This document shows positions 28,431 through 37,466 of a stretch of DNA of 64,000 nt, piece after piece (positions within the stretch are counted from its first letter, which is position 1; every line of letters starts with the position of its first letter). The notes beneath the pieces were generated by a model that worked only from the letters and a program-made list of their open reading frames with translations, had not been told where the DNA came from and did not search any database. Source of the stretch: Saccharicrinis sp050589685 (GTDB lineage Bacteria; Bacteroidota; Bacteroidia; Bacteroidales; Marinilabiliaceae); contig NZ_JBNGOS010000031.1 in the NCBI RefSeq assembly GCF_050589685.1, positions 26,292 to 90,291 on the forward strand. Reading direction: 5' to 3'. A program made the translations under genes and the position numbers.

Positions 28431-31400
28431 ATGAAAACACAAATAAACATGAAAACACGGATTTATGAAAGTGTTAGAAATTTCACATTAGTTGTCTTTT
28501 CAATAACGATGTTGAGTAGTTTTTCGAAACGGGATAATATGGAGATGACGGAAGAAATGCACTCGGGGAGTTTGAGTAATTCGATCGTACAGACTGACTC
28601 AATAGCCGACAACAGCAAAGGTGAAAATAGCGTAAATGCCCGTAAACAGAAGATTACACTACCAACATACGGTTTGGGGAAACCAGAGATTAACCCGGTA
28701 TTTTTTGAAAAACGAGTTTACCAGGGCTCGTCAGGTAAGGTTTATCCAGTTCCTTTTATCGATAAGGTTTATGACGAAAAAACGGATGAAACCTACGAAT
28801 CGGTAGTCCTTGAAAACGAATTTGTGCGCTTGGTAATGTTACCCGAAATAGGTGGGAGAATTTTTGAGGCACAAGATAAAACCAATGATAATTACAATTT
28901 TTTCTATCAACAAAAGGTAATTAAACCGGCCTTAGTTGGTTTGGCAGGCCCTTGGATTAGTGGCGGTGTAGAATTTAACTGGCCACAACATCACCGTCCC
29001 GGCACGTATCTGCCGAGCGATGTTTACATTGAAGAGGAAGCGGATGGGGCAAAAACATTATGGATGTCGGAATACGATCCAATGTACCGTTTAAAAGGTA
29101 TGCACGGCATCCGGATTCGTCCGGGAAGCTCTCTTGTTGAGCTACGCGGAAGACTTTTTAATCGTACGCCTTTAACACAAACATTTTTGTGGTGGGCCAA
29201 TGTAGCGGTTGAAGTACATAAAGATTACCGTAGCTTCTTTCCACCTGATGTACATTATGTGGCCGACCACGCTGTTCGTGCACAAAGTAGTTTTCCAAAT
29301 GCCGAAAACGATTATTATGGAATACCGTATCATGAGAGACCTGGCAAAAACGATTTGCGTAATTATGATAATATTCCTGTACCTACCAGTTACATGGTTT
29401 GCGATACAAAATACGACTTTTTTGGAGGTTATGATTTCAAAGCTGATGGTGGATTTATTCATGTGGCCAACCGCCATATTGCTCCGGGAAAAAAGCAATG
29501 GACTTGGGGTAATCATGACTTTGGAAGGGCCTGGGATCGTGAATTGACTGATGAAGGCGGACCGTACTTTGAACTTATGGCAGGTGTGTATACGGATAAT
29601 CAACCCGATTTTACCTATTTGCTCCCGTACGAAACAAAAACATTCTCTCAATATTGGTGGTCATTTAAAAAACTTGGTCCCGTACAAAATGCCAACAAAG
29701 ACTTGGCCATTCGTCTTGAAATTCAAGAGAACAATAAGTTGGATTTAGGGGTAGCAAGTAGTCGCAAACTAGAGAACCTAAAATTCATTTTGAAGATTGG
29801 TGATAATGAGAGAGCTTTTGAAAACAAAACAGTAACTCCGAATGAGCCATGGCAAGATAATACCATTAAGATTAAAGATGGACAGAAAAATACTGTTTCA
29901 TTAATCGTTCAGGATGAGAATGGTAAAGAGTTATTAGCTTACCATCATCGTGAAATCAATAAAGAACGTAACAGAAAATTGGCGTTTGAACCAGAAGAGC
30001 CTAAAAAAGTTGAAAGTGCTAACGATCTTGAATTGATAGGAGAACATCTTGAGTTGTATCGTCACCCAACGCGTTATCCGGAAACATATTGGAAAGAAGC
30101 GATTAAGCGCGATCCTAAAAGTTATAAGTCTTACATTGGACTGGGACGTTTAGCGCTTAAAAGTGGAAAATTTGCTGAGGCAGAAAAGAATCTTAAGGCA
30201 GCCATTGAAATAATGACTACTTATCATCCAAATCCTGCGTCAGGAGAGGCACACCATTTTTGTGGACTGGCTTGTGCGCTTCAAGGTAAATATGGCGAAG
30301 CTTATGGTTTATTCTATAAAGCTACCTGGAATTTCGAATGGCGTTCAGCATCATATTATCAGTTGGCAACAATTGATTGTATGAACAACGATTATGATAC
30401 GGCATTGGAACATCTTGAAGAGTCGCTAAATACCAACAGACAAAATAATAAAGCAATAATTTTAAAAGCGGTTATTCAGAAAAGACAAGACAAAAAAGCG
30501 CTTGCTCAGGAAACCTTAAAAGCGCTTTTCAAAACTGACGCTCTTGATCAGTGGGCAAAATTTGAAGCAGCAAACCTGTCGGGTAATTACGATGATTTTA
30601 TTCAATCGTCAAGAAATGATGCACAAACAATTATCGACATAGCATTTGATTATGCAGAAGCTGGTTTTTATAAGGAAGCGATTGATTTAATCGAACTTCA
30701 TCATAAAAATGAAATCCCGAAATGTGTTGTACCAAACCCTATGGGTAAATCGGTAATGACACAGTTTGTACTGGCTTGGTTATATGATAAAGCAGGTGAT
30801 GAATCAAATTGTACTAAAGTACTAAGTAAAGCGAAGGATGCTTCGTACGACTACTTTTTCCCATCAAGGCTTAATGAGCAATTGGTGTTGGAGTGGGCAA
30901 TTGAGAAAGCAGAGCTTAAGTCACTTGCAGCATATGGTTTAGGTAACTATTACTTTAACCTAAAAAGACATGAGGATGCTATAAAATCATGGGAAATAGC
31001 TGTAGCAGCCAATAGCAAATACGGAACGTTATACCGTAGTCTGGGAATTGCATATTGGAATGCACGTGGTGAAGGTGAAAAGGCAAGAGAGGCTTATTTA
31101 AAGGCTATTGGGTTCTCGCCTGAGGATATGCGAATCCGTTATGAATACGACCAACTTAGAAAGAAATTAAACGATAGTCCAAAAGAGCGCTTAGCAAGTT
31201 TAGAACCTATGCTAGAGAAAATTAAAACACGTGATGATTTTTCTGTAGAGTTGGCAGCATTATACAACTTTAACGGTCAACATCGCAAAGCGCTGGATTT
31301 AATGGAGAACCGTAGCTTCCATCCATGGGAAGGTGGTGAAGGTCAGGTTTTAAAGCAATTTACTGAAGCTTGCCTTAAATTAGGACAGGAAGCATTGAAG

Positions 31401-31949
31401 AAAGGTGATGCTAAAACTGCCTTACAGTATTTTGAAAAATCGATGAACACACCAGATAACCTGGGAGAAAAATATCATCCACTTCAAGCTGTTGCACATA
31501 TCAATTATTGGAAAGCGATGGCACTAAAAGCAATGGGTAAGAAGAAAAATGCAAATGCACTTTTCACAAAAAGTACCCTTGAAGAAGGTGATTTTATTAA
31601 CATGGCTGTAAGTGCATATTCCGAGTTGTCATACTTCAAAGCACTTTCATTAATGGAGTTAGGAAAAAAGAAAGAGGCTGAAACCTTACTGAAAAACATT
31701 AAAGCATTTGCTGAGGCCAAATTAAAAGAAGAAGCGGAAATTGACTATTTCGCAACTTCATTGCCATTACTTCTGGTATTTGAAGATGATATTCAGAAGA
31801 GAAATACCATTGATGCAAAATATTTAATTGGACTTGCTGAGGTTGGACTTGGAAATACCAAAAATGCAAAGGATATACTTAAGGAAGTTTTGGTATTGAA
31901 TTCGATGCATGTTGGGGCAAAAGAACTATTGGAACAGATTTCTCTTTAG
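28431..31949 (+). CDS. DUF5107-TPR protein with apparently broken lipobox
   Basis: This 1172-aa protein (a second in-frame ATG at 28449 is also plausible) has a hydrophobic N-terminus ending MLSSFSKRD. A typical lipoprotein would read LSSCS; the Phe codon TTT at 28521-28523 is one base from TGT. A DUF5107 domain (about 85-430; LPEIGGRIFEAQDK, WISGGVEFNWPQHHRPG) has a beta-sandwich character like galactose-mutarotase folds, and more than ten TPR-like repeats follow (about 530-1172). DUF5107-TPR proteins are frequent in Bacteroidota PULs, but I know no established reaction for them. The mutarotase-like fold with conserved His and Trp suggests carbohydrate recognition or hydrolysis. It sits 26 nt after GH30 and 27 nt before GH2, inside the same operon. 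Confidence 0.8.
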   Translation: MKTQINMKTRIYESVRNFTLVVFSITMLSSFSKRDNMEMTEEMHSGSLSNSIVQTDSIADNSKGENSVNARKQKITLPTYGLGKPEINPVFFEKRVYQGSSGKVYPVPFIDKVYDEKTDETYESVVLENEFVRLVMLPEIGGRIFEAQDKTNDNYNFFYQQKVIKPALVGLAGPWISGGVEFNWPQHHRPGTYLPSDVYIEEEADGAKTLWMSEYDPMYRLKGMHGIRIRPGSSLVELRGRLFNRTPLTQTFLWWANVAVEVHKDYRSFFPPDVHYVADHAVRAQSSFPNAENDYYGIPYHERPGKNDLRNYDNIPVPTSYMVCDTKYDFFGGYDFKADGGFIHVANRHIAPGKKQWTWGNHDFGRAWDRELTDEGGPYFELMAGVYTDNQPDFTYLLPYETKTFSQYWWSFKKLGPVQNANKDLAIRLEIQENNKLDLGVASSRKLENLKFILKIGDNERAFENKTVTPNEPWQDNTIKIKDGQKNTVSLIVQDENGKELLAYHHREINKERNRKLAFEPEEPKKVESANDLELIGEHLELYRHPTRYPETYWKEAIKRDPKSYKSYIGLGRLALKSGKFAEAEKNLKAAIEIMTTYHPNPASGEAHHFCGLACALQGKYGEAYGLFYKATWNFEWRSASYYQLATIDCMNNDYDTALEHLEESLNTNRQNNKAIILKAVIQKRQDKKALAQETLKALFKTDALDQWAKFEAANLSGNYDDFIQSSRNDAQTIIDIAFDYAEAGFYKEAIDLIELHHKNEIPKCVVPNPMGKSVMTQFVLAWLYDKAGDESNCTKVLSKAKDASYDYFFPSRLNEQLVLEWAIEKAELKSLAAYGLGNYYFNLKRHEDAIKSWEIAVAANSKYGTLYRSLGIAYWNARGEGEKAREAYLKAIGFSPEDMRIRYEYDQLRKKLNDSPKERLASLEPMLEKIKTRDDFSVELAALYNFNGQHRKALDLMENRSFHPWEGGEGQVLKQFTEACLKLGQEALKKGDAKTALQYFEKSMNTPDNLGEKYHPLQAVAHINYWKAMALKAMGKKKNANALFTKSTLEEGDFINMAVSAYSELSYFKALSLMELGKKKEAETLLKNIKAFAEAKLKEEAEIDYFATSLPLLLVFEDDIQKRNTIDAKYLIGLAEVGLGNTKNAKDILKEVLVLNSMHVGAKELLEQISL

Positions 31950-31976
31950 GTCTGCCATAATTTAAAAAAATAAAAT

Positions 31977-34751
31977 ATGAAGTCAATATCGAGAATTATA
32001 GCATTACTCTTAGTCGTAATTATGGCAAGTTGTACATCTTCTTCGGTTGAAGAAATAAATCTTGAAGGAGAATGGACAGTTGTTTTAGATTCTGCAAATG
32101 TTGGCTTATCTGAGGAATGGGCGAAAAATAAACTGAATGGAACTCCCATTCAGTTGCCCGGCACCTTGGATGATGCTGGATTAGGAACAAAAAACACGCG
32201 TAAGCCTGAAATGAACAACGACATATTATGTGCGTTAACGCGAAAGCACCAGTATATAGGGGCGGCCTGGTATCAAAAAGAGATATTTATACCTGGTGAA
32301 TGGAACGGAAAGCAATTAACATTAGAGTTAGAACGTGTTATTTGGGAATCTAAACTATTTGTTGATGGCGTATTGATAGGGAAAAATGAAAGTTTAATTG
32401 CGCCTCACAGGTACGACCTAAGTTCGGTTTTAACTCCAGGTAAACATACCTTGACTATCAGGATAGATAACTCAAACTTATATCCATTCATAAATGTTAA
32501 AGGTAACAAATATCCAGATCCGGTAAATCAGGACATGGCACATGCCTATACCAACCACACGCAAATTAAATGGAACGGCATAATTGGTGATATCAAACTA
32601 ACTGCCAACAAAACAAATAAAGTAGAGAATCTTCAAGTATACTCAAATGTTTCCGAGGGAACAATTAAAGTAACATTTGAAGGAATTTCAAATACAGATT
32701 TGGAATTAAACTACCAAATATCTTCAACAGATGGTGAGGTGATTGCAAATGGATTCAGTAAAGGAGTAAATACCATAATAATACAGAAACCTCACAAAAT
32801 GAAGCTTTGGGATGAGTTTACTCCCAATTTGTACAACTTTAATTTAATTGCTGGTACCGATACAACTTCTGTTCAGTTTGGTTATAGGGAAATTCAAAAG
32901 AACAATAAAGTACTAACGCTAAACAACCAACGTATTTTCCTTCGAGGAAATCTTGAATGTGCCATATTTCCATTAACCGGACATCCTCCGATGGAAAAAG
33001 CTGAATGGGCAAAGTTAATTGCTCAAGCAAAAGCTTATGGATTAAACCACTTGCGTTTTCATTCGTGGTGTCCTCCCAAAGCTGCTTTTGAAGCCGCTGA
33101 TGAAGCCGGGTTTTATTGTCAGGTCGAATTGCCTCATTGGAGTTTGATGTTTGGTAAAGATCAAAAAACTACTGATTTTCTAGTGAGTGAAGGCAATAGA
33201 ATATTAAATGAATATGGGAATCATCCTTCCTTTGTGTTAATGGCTTTAGGGAATGAATTGGAGGGAGATGTGGATTTGTTGAATTCAACTGTAGCCAAGT
33301 TAAAGGCTAAAGACAACCGTCATTTATATATGACAACCTGTTACTCATTTCAACGTCCGTTAGGATTGGTAGCTCAACCACAAGATGACTTTTTTGTGAC
33401 GCAAAAAACGGATAAAGGTTGGGTGCGTGGTCAGGGAATTTTCAATGCAAAGCCACCTCATTTCAACGAGGATTATAGTGCAACCAGTGAACATGTTCCC
33501 GTTCCTATTATTTCTCATGAGATTGGTCAATATTCGGTATATCCTGATATGACAGAGATTGAAAAGTATACTGGTGTTTTACAGCCATTAAACTTTATGG
33601 CAATAAGAAACGAACTGGAGAAAAAAGGACTAATGGATTTGTCTGATGAGTTTACTTATGCGTCAGGGAAACTTGCAGCTATGCTATACAAGGAAGAGAT
33701 TGAAAGAGCCTTAAAAACGCCAGCTTTTGATGGTTTTCAGTTATTGCAGTTGCAGGATTTTCCCGGGCAAGGAACTGCATTAGTTGGTTTGTTAAATGCT
33801 TTCTGGGAATCGAAAGGCGCAATAAGTGCTGAAGAGTTCAGAGAGTTTAATTCAGAGGTTGTACCTCTTATCCGGTTTGAAAAGGCTGTTTATGAAAATG
33901 GCGAGAAGTTTAGTGCTTCATTAGAAATTGCCAACTTTTATAAAGAGATGAAAGGGCAGGATTTAGAATGGTCTTTTACGAATAAAGTTGGTGAAAAAGT
34001 AAAAGCCGGAGTTATTAAAGGTGTTGATTTGAAAATTGGTAATAATATCAATTTGGGCAATATAGAAATAGATGTGAATGTTGAAAAGGCTGCAGAATTA
34101 ACCTTTAATCTCGCTTTAAAAGGTACCGAATATAAAAATAAATGGCATGTTTGGTTTTATCCAAAGAAAGTGAAAACATCCTCCGATAAAGTGATCATTA
34201 CCAACTCTTATGAAAAAGCGAAAAAAGAGTTAAGTAAAGGTAAAACGGTACTGTTAAATCCTGATTATAAAAATATAAAAGGAGTTAATGGACGTTTTGT
34301 TCCAGTATTTTGGAGTCCAGTTCACTTTCCAAATCAACCGAGTACCATGGGTCTGCTAATGGATGAAAACCATAAGGCATTTAATGATTTCCCAACGAAA
34401 GGTTATACAGAATGGCAATGGTGGGATTTATGTATTCAATCTAAGTCTTTAATTGTAGATAGCTTGGATGTTACACCTATTGTGCGTGTTATTGATAATT
34501 TTGTTACCAATCATCATTTGACGAATGTTTTTGAAACGAAGGTTGGAAATGGAAAACTGATCTTTTCATCTATTGATTTAATGAATGAACTTGAAAAGCG
34601 ACCAGTTGCCCGTCAACTAAGGTCAAGTCTTTTAAAATATATGGTAAGTCAGGACTTTAATCCATCTGGTTCGGTAAACATGGAAGATCTTGATTTTATG
34701 GATGAGAAAACTAAAAAGCAATTCAAGGCTTCTGATATTTATGATGAATAA
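31977..34751 (+). CDS. GH2 family glycosidase lipoprotein 1 (beta-galactosidase/glucuronidase type)
   Basis: This 924-aa lipoprotein has lipobox MASC with Cys19. Its domain order is a GH2 sugar-binding beta-sandwich (AAWYQKEIFIP...LTLELERVIWESKLFVDG), an Ig-like domain, then a TIM barrel with acid/base Glu427 in LGNELEG and nucleophile Glu515 in SHEIGQ. About 300 further residues follow, including YPKKVKTSSDK and a glutamine-amidotransferase-like/beta-rich tail with EWQWWDL. The RFHSWCPPKAAFEAADEAG segment is shared with the paralogue at 45810. Substrate is not readable: GH2 includes beta-galactosidase, beta-glucuronidase and others. The retaining mechanism follows from the family. Confidence 0.88.
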   Translation: MKSISRIIALLLVVIMASCTSSSVEEINLEGEWTVVLDSANVGLSEEWAKNKLNGTPIQLPGTLDDAGLGTKNTRKPEMNNDILCALTRKHQYIGAAWYQKEIFIPGEWNGKQLTLELERVIWESKLFVDGVLIGKNESLIAPHRYDLSSVLTPGKHTLTIRIDNSNLYPFINVKGNKYPDPVNQDMAHAYTNHTQIKWNGIIGDIKLTANKTNKVENLQVYSNVSEGTIKVTFEGISNTDLELNYQISSTDGEVIANGFSKGVNTIIIQKPHKMKLWDEFTPNLYNFNLIAGTDTTSVQFGYREIQKNNKVLTLNNQRIFLRGNLECAIFPLTGHPPMEKAEWAKLIAQAKAYGLNHLRFHSWCPPKAAFEAADEAGFYCQVELPHWSLMFGKDQKTTDFLVSEGNRILNEYGNHPSFVLMALGNELEGDVDLLNSTVAKLKAKDNRHLYMTTCYSFQRPLGLVAQPQDDFFVTQKTDKGWVRGQGIFNAKPPHFNEDYSATSEHVPVPIISHEIGQYSVYPDMTEIEKYTGVLQPLNFMAIRNELEKKGLMDLSDEFTYASGKLAAMLYKEEIERALKTPAFDGFQLLQLQDFPGQGTALVGLLNAFWESKGAISAEEFREFNSEVVPLIRFEKAVYENGEKFSASLEIANFYKEMKGQDLEWSFTNKVGEKVKAGVIKGVDLKIGNNINLGNIEIDVNVEKAAELTFNLALKGTEYKNKWHVWFYPKKVKTSSDKVIITNSYEKAKKELSKGKTVLLNPDYKNIKGVNGRFVPVFWSPVHFPNQPSTMGLLMDENHKAFNDFPTKGYTEWQWWDLCIQSKSLIVDSLDVTPIVRVIDNFVTNHHLTNVFETKVGNGKLIFSSIDLMNELEKRPVARQLRSSLLKYMVSQDFNPSGSVNMEDLDFMDEKTKKQFKASDIYDE

Positions 34752-36660
34752 TAAATTTATGACACCTGGTACTCAAGGCATATTAAACTGTTTGTTGATC
34801 CTGTTGTTTCTAAGCTGTGGGGATGTTTTAGGGCAAAACAGACCCAATATCTTATGGGTGACTATTGAAGATACATCACCACAATTTATTGGATGCTACG
34901 GTAATAAAGATGCACGCACCCCTGAGATAGATAAACTGGCATTGAAAGGTGTGCGATTTGAGAACGCCTTTTCTACCGGAACGGTTTGTTCTTCAAGCAG
35001 GAGTACAATCATCACAGGTGTTCATACTTTTGAGATGGGAACCGGGCACCAGCGAAGTGCCTATCCTATCCCAGATTTCATTAAAGGATTTCCATATTTT
35101 CTTAAGCAACAAGGTTACTATGTAAGCAATAATAGTAAAACAGATTATAACATCGCGAATGCCGATGAGTTTACAAACGAGGCTTGGCACGAAAGCTCCA
35201 GCAAGGCGGGTTGGTGGAAACGTCAACCTGGTCAGCCTTTTTTCTCAGTGTTTAATATTGCCGATTCTCATCAGTCCAGGACCATGACAAATTCGTATGA
35301 GTGGTATCAGAAAAATGTATTGGAGAGGCTTTCTCCAGAGCAAAGGATTGCTGAGGATGAATTCAAAATGCCCCCATTTTATAATGACACACCAGAAATG
35401 CGAAAGCATTTTGCACGGGTATATAATTCTATTAAACTAACCGATGTGCGAATAGGTGAAATATTACGTTGGCTTGAACAAGATAATTTAAGGGATAGTA
35501 CCATTATCTTCTTTTATGCTGATCATGGCGAAGGAATACCCAGATGTAAGGCCAATGGCATTAATCTGGGATATCGGGTTCCATTTGTAGTCTGGTTTCC
35601 TGAGATGTACAAACATCTTTCCCCCTGGGGAACAGGAGGTGTAGTTACCGATGAACTGATTGATTTTAAAGATTTGGCACCTACATTAATTCATTTGACT
35701 GGAGGTATTGTTCCGGAATATATGAAGGGGCGTGTTTTTATTGGGGATAAAGTTGCTGATCCAGCAAAGTATATTGAATTGTCTACCGATAGGGTGGATA
35801 ATGGAATAGACCTTGTGCGCAGCATAACAGATGGTAGGTTTATCTATTCTAGAAACTATATGCCTTTTATGCCACAGTTCCGCTATATCAATTATTTTGA
35901 AATTGGAGATATAAGCGTACAAATGAGGAAGGATTACGGGAAAGGGTATTTAAATGCGATGCAAAAATCGATTTTTTCGGAACGTCCTACCGAATATCTC
36001 TACGACATAGAGAATGATATATGGGAGACACGCAATCTGGTTGACGACCCGGAATACAGAAAGATACTGTTAGCAATGAGGAAACAGTTGGAAAAAAGGA
36101 TATTGGGCTCACGCGATGTGCTCTTTCTGCCAGAATATGAAATGGCATCCATATCTAAGAACGAAACCCCTTATGAATACCGGATGGATAATAAACGGTT
36201 TTCAGTAAAGAAAATTTATAAAGCGGCTTCTTTATCTGGAAGTAGAGGGGATGAGGCGGCAAGGAGACAGCAGAAATTATTGAAAAATTCGAATAAAATA
36301 GTACGCTACTGGGCTATTACAGGAATGCGCTCGCAGTCTGCAAAATGTATAAAAGCATATAAGGATGATATTCTTGGCCTGATTGACGATGAATATCCAC
36401 CGGTTGCCGTAACGGCTGCAGCGGTAGCATCTCATAACTTTGACCATGCCGATGCAAAAATCAAATTAGCAGAATCCTGTAAAAGTAAAAACAAGGATAT
36501 CGCATTAATGGCAGTAAATTTTCTATTGTATCAGGATAATAAAGATGACTTTATTGAGGTAGTTAAGTCGGTTTATAAGGTTCCCAATCAGGATAATAGT
36601 GTTAAATCTGCATGTAAGGATTTTCTGAGTATCGTGGGTTTAAAGACTTCAGAATATTAA
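34744..36660 (+). CDS. Family S1 sulfatase with C-terminal HEAT-like repeats and atypical CSSSR motif
   Basis: The open frame extends upstream to 34690, but the start at 34744 gives a lipoprotein signal (LFLSC, Cys25) and only an 8-nt overlap with the GH2 gene; an ATG at 34759 is an alternative. The protein is 638 aa. N-terminal metal residues lie in TIEDTSP. The formylglycine site reads C-S-S-S-R (Cys82), with Ser where Pro or Ala is usual. FFYADHGEGIPRCK is the second metal site and resembles the sulfatase at 1-978 and heparan N-sulfatase-like members. The last 110 residues form helical HEAT-type repeats (VRYWAITGMRS, YPPVAVTAAAVAS). It probably acts as a periplasmic or surface lipoprotein on a specific sulfate position. 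Confidence 0.9.
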   Translation: MNNKFMTPGTQGILNCLLILLFLSCGDVLGQNRPNILWVTIEDTSPQFIGCYGNKDARTPEIDKLALKGVRFENAFSTGTVCSSSRSTIITGVHTFEMGTGHQRSAYPIPDFIKGFPYFLKQQGYYVSNNSKTDYNIANADEFTNEAWHESSSKAGWWKRQPGQPFFSVFNIADSHQSRTMTNSYEWYQKNVLERLSPEQRIAEDEFKMPPFYNDTPEMRKHFARVYNSIKLTDVRIGEILRWLEQDNLRDSTIIFFYADHGEGIPRCKANGINLGYRVPFVVWFPEMYKHLSPWGTGGVVTDELIDFKDLAPTLIHLTGGIVPEYMKGRVFIGDKVADPAKYIELSTDRVDNGIDLVRSITDGRFIYSRNYMPFMPQFRYINYFEIGDISVQMRKDYGKGYLNAMQKSIFSERPTEYLYDIENDIWETRNLVDDPEYRKILLAMRKQLEKRILGSRDVLFLPEYEMASISKNETPYEYRMDNKRFSVKKIYKAASLSGSRGDEAARRQQKLLKNSNKIVRYWAITGMRSQSAKCIKAYKDDILGLIDDEYPPVAVTAAAVASHNFDHADAKIKLAESCKSKNKDIALMAVNFLLYQDNKDDFIEVVKSVYKVPNQDNSVKSACKDFLSIVGLKTSEY

Positions 36661-36675
36661 ATAAAAAAATAAGCA

Positions 36676-37443
36676 ATGGTAAATAAAATAAGTAAAGATA
36701 AGGTGTTGGTGTTTCGTGGTTTGGGTATAAGGTTGGTGTTTGGTGTTATTCTTTTTTTAGGAAGTCATAAAGCTTTAGATGCCCAGGAAAATGACAAGCA
36801 ACAAAAGGACAGTGATTATTTAGCCGAACTGAAAGAACAGCTTGTATTAGTATGGCCCAAAAACAGAACCATTAATATTGTTTTTCATGGTCATAGTGTA
36901 CCTTCCGGTTATTACAGAACGCCAAAGGTGAACACGCTTTCTGCCTATCCACATTTATTTCTTGAATATTTAAAAGAGAACTATCCCAATGCAGTAATTA
37001 ATTGCATTACTACTTCCATTGGAGGAGAGCAGTCAGAACAAGGAGCTAAACGATTTAAAAAAGATGTATTGCCATTAAAGCCGGATTTGCTTTTTATTGA
37101 TTATGCGTTAAACGATAGGGGCATTGGTTTGGAAAGAACAGAGAAAGCATGGCGGTTTATGATTAAGAAAGCTTTATCATCAAAAATAAAACTTGTACTG
37201 CTTACACCAACCCCTGATTTAAAGGAAGACATCCTTAACGATAATACAAAGCTTGCCGGATATAGTAATTTGATTAAGAGGTTGGGCGAAGAATATAAAA
37301 TTCCCGTAGTAGATGTTTATGCTCAGTTTAAGAAAATGAAAAGGGAAGGTGTGGATTTGAAGTTATTTATGAGTCAGAATAATCACCCTAATAGTTTAGG
37401 GCATCAGGTTGTGTTCATAGAATTGGCAAAAGCACTTTTTTAA
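36676..37443 (+). CDS. SGNH/GDSL-type hydrolase, probable carbohydrate esterase
   Basis: This 255-aa protein has a signal peptide ending near ALDAQ (residue 37). The SGNH blocks are present: GHSVPSG with nucleophile Ser74, a Gly block (SIGGEQSEQG), ALND with Asn146, and NHPNSLGH with candidate His237. The Asp three residues before the catalytic His in the usual D-x-x-H is replaced (SQNNH: Gln at that place), so the enzyme may use a Ser-His dyad or another acid. Such proteins in PULs are often acetyl- or other acyl-esterases on glycans. It is packed between two sulfatases (15 and 23 nt gaps), consistent with removing ester decorations from the same substrate. Confidence 0.82.
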   Translation: MVNKISKDKVLVFRGLGIRLVFGVILFLGSHKALDAQENDKQQKDSDYLAELKEQLVLVWPKNRTINIVFHGHSVPSGYYRTPKVNTLSAYPHLFLEYLKENYPNAVINCITTSIGGEQSEQGAKRFKKDVLPLKPDLLFIDYALNDRGIGLERTEKAWRFMIKKALSSKIKLVLLTPTPDLKEDILNDNTKLAGYSNLIKRLGEEYKIPVVDVYAQFKKMKREGVDLKLFMSQNNHPNSLGHQVVFIELAKALF

Positions 37444-37466
37444 GAAATTTATAATTCAAATACAGC

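Noticed and set aside
34690..34743. Upstream in-frame extension of the HEAT-type sulfatase
   Set aside because: It would overlap the GH2 coding end by 62 nt and put polar residues before the lipoprotein signal; the 34744 start explains the signal better.
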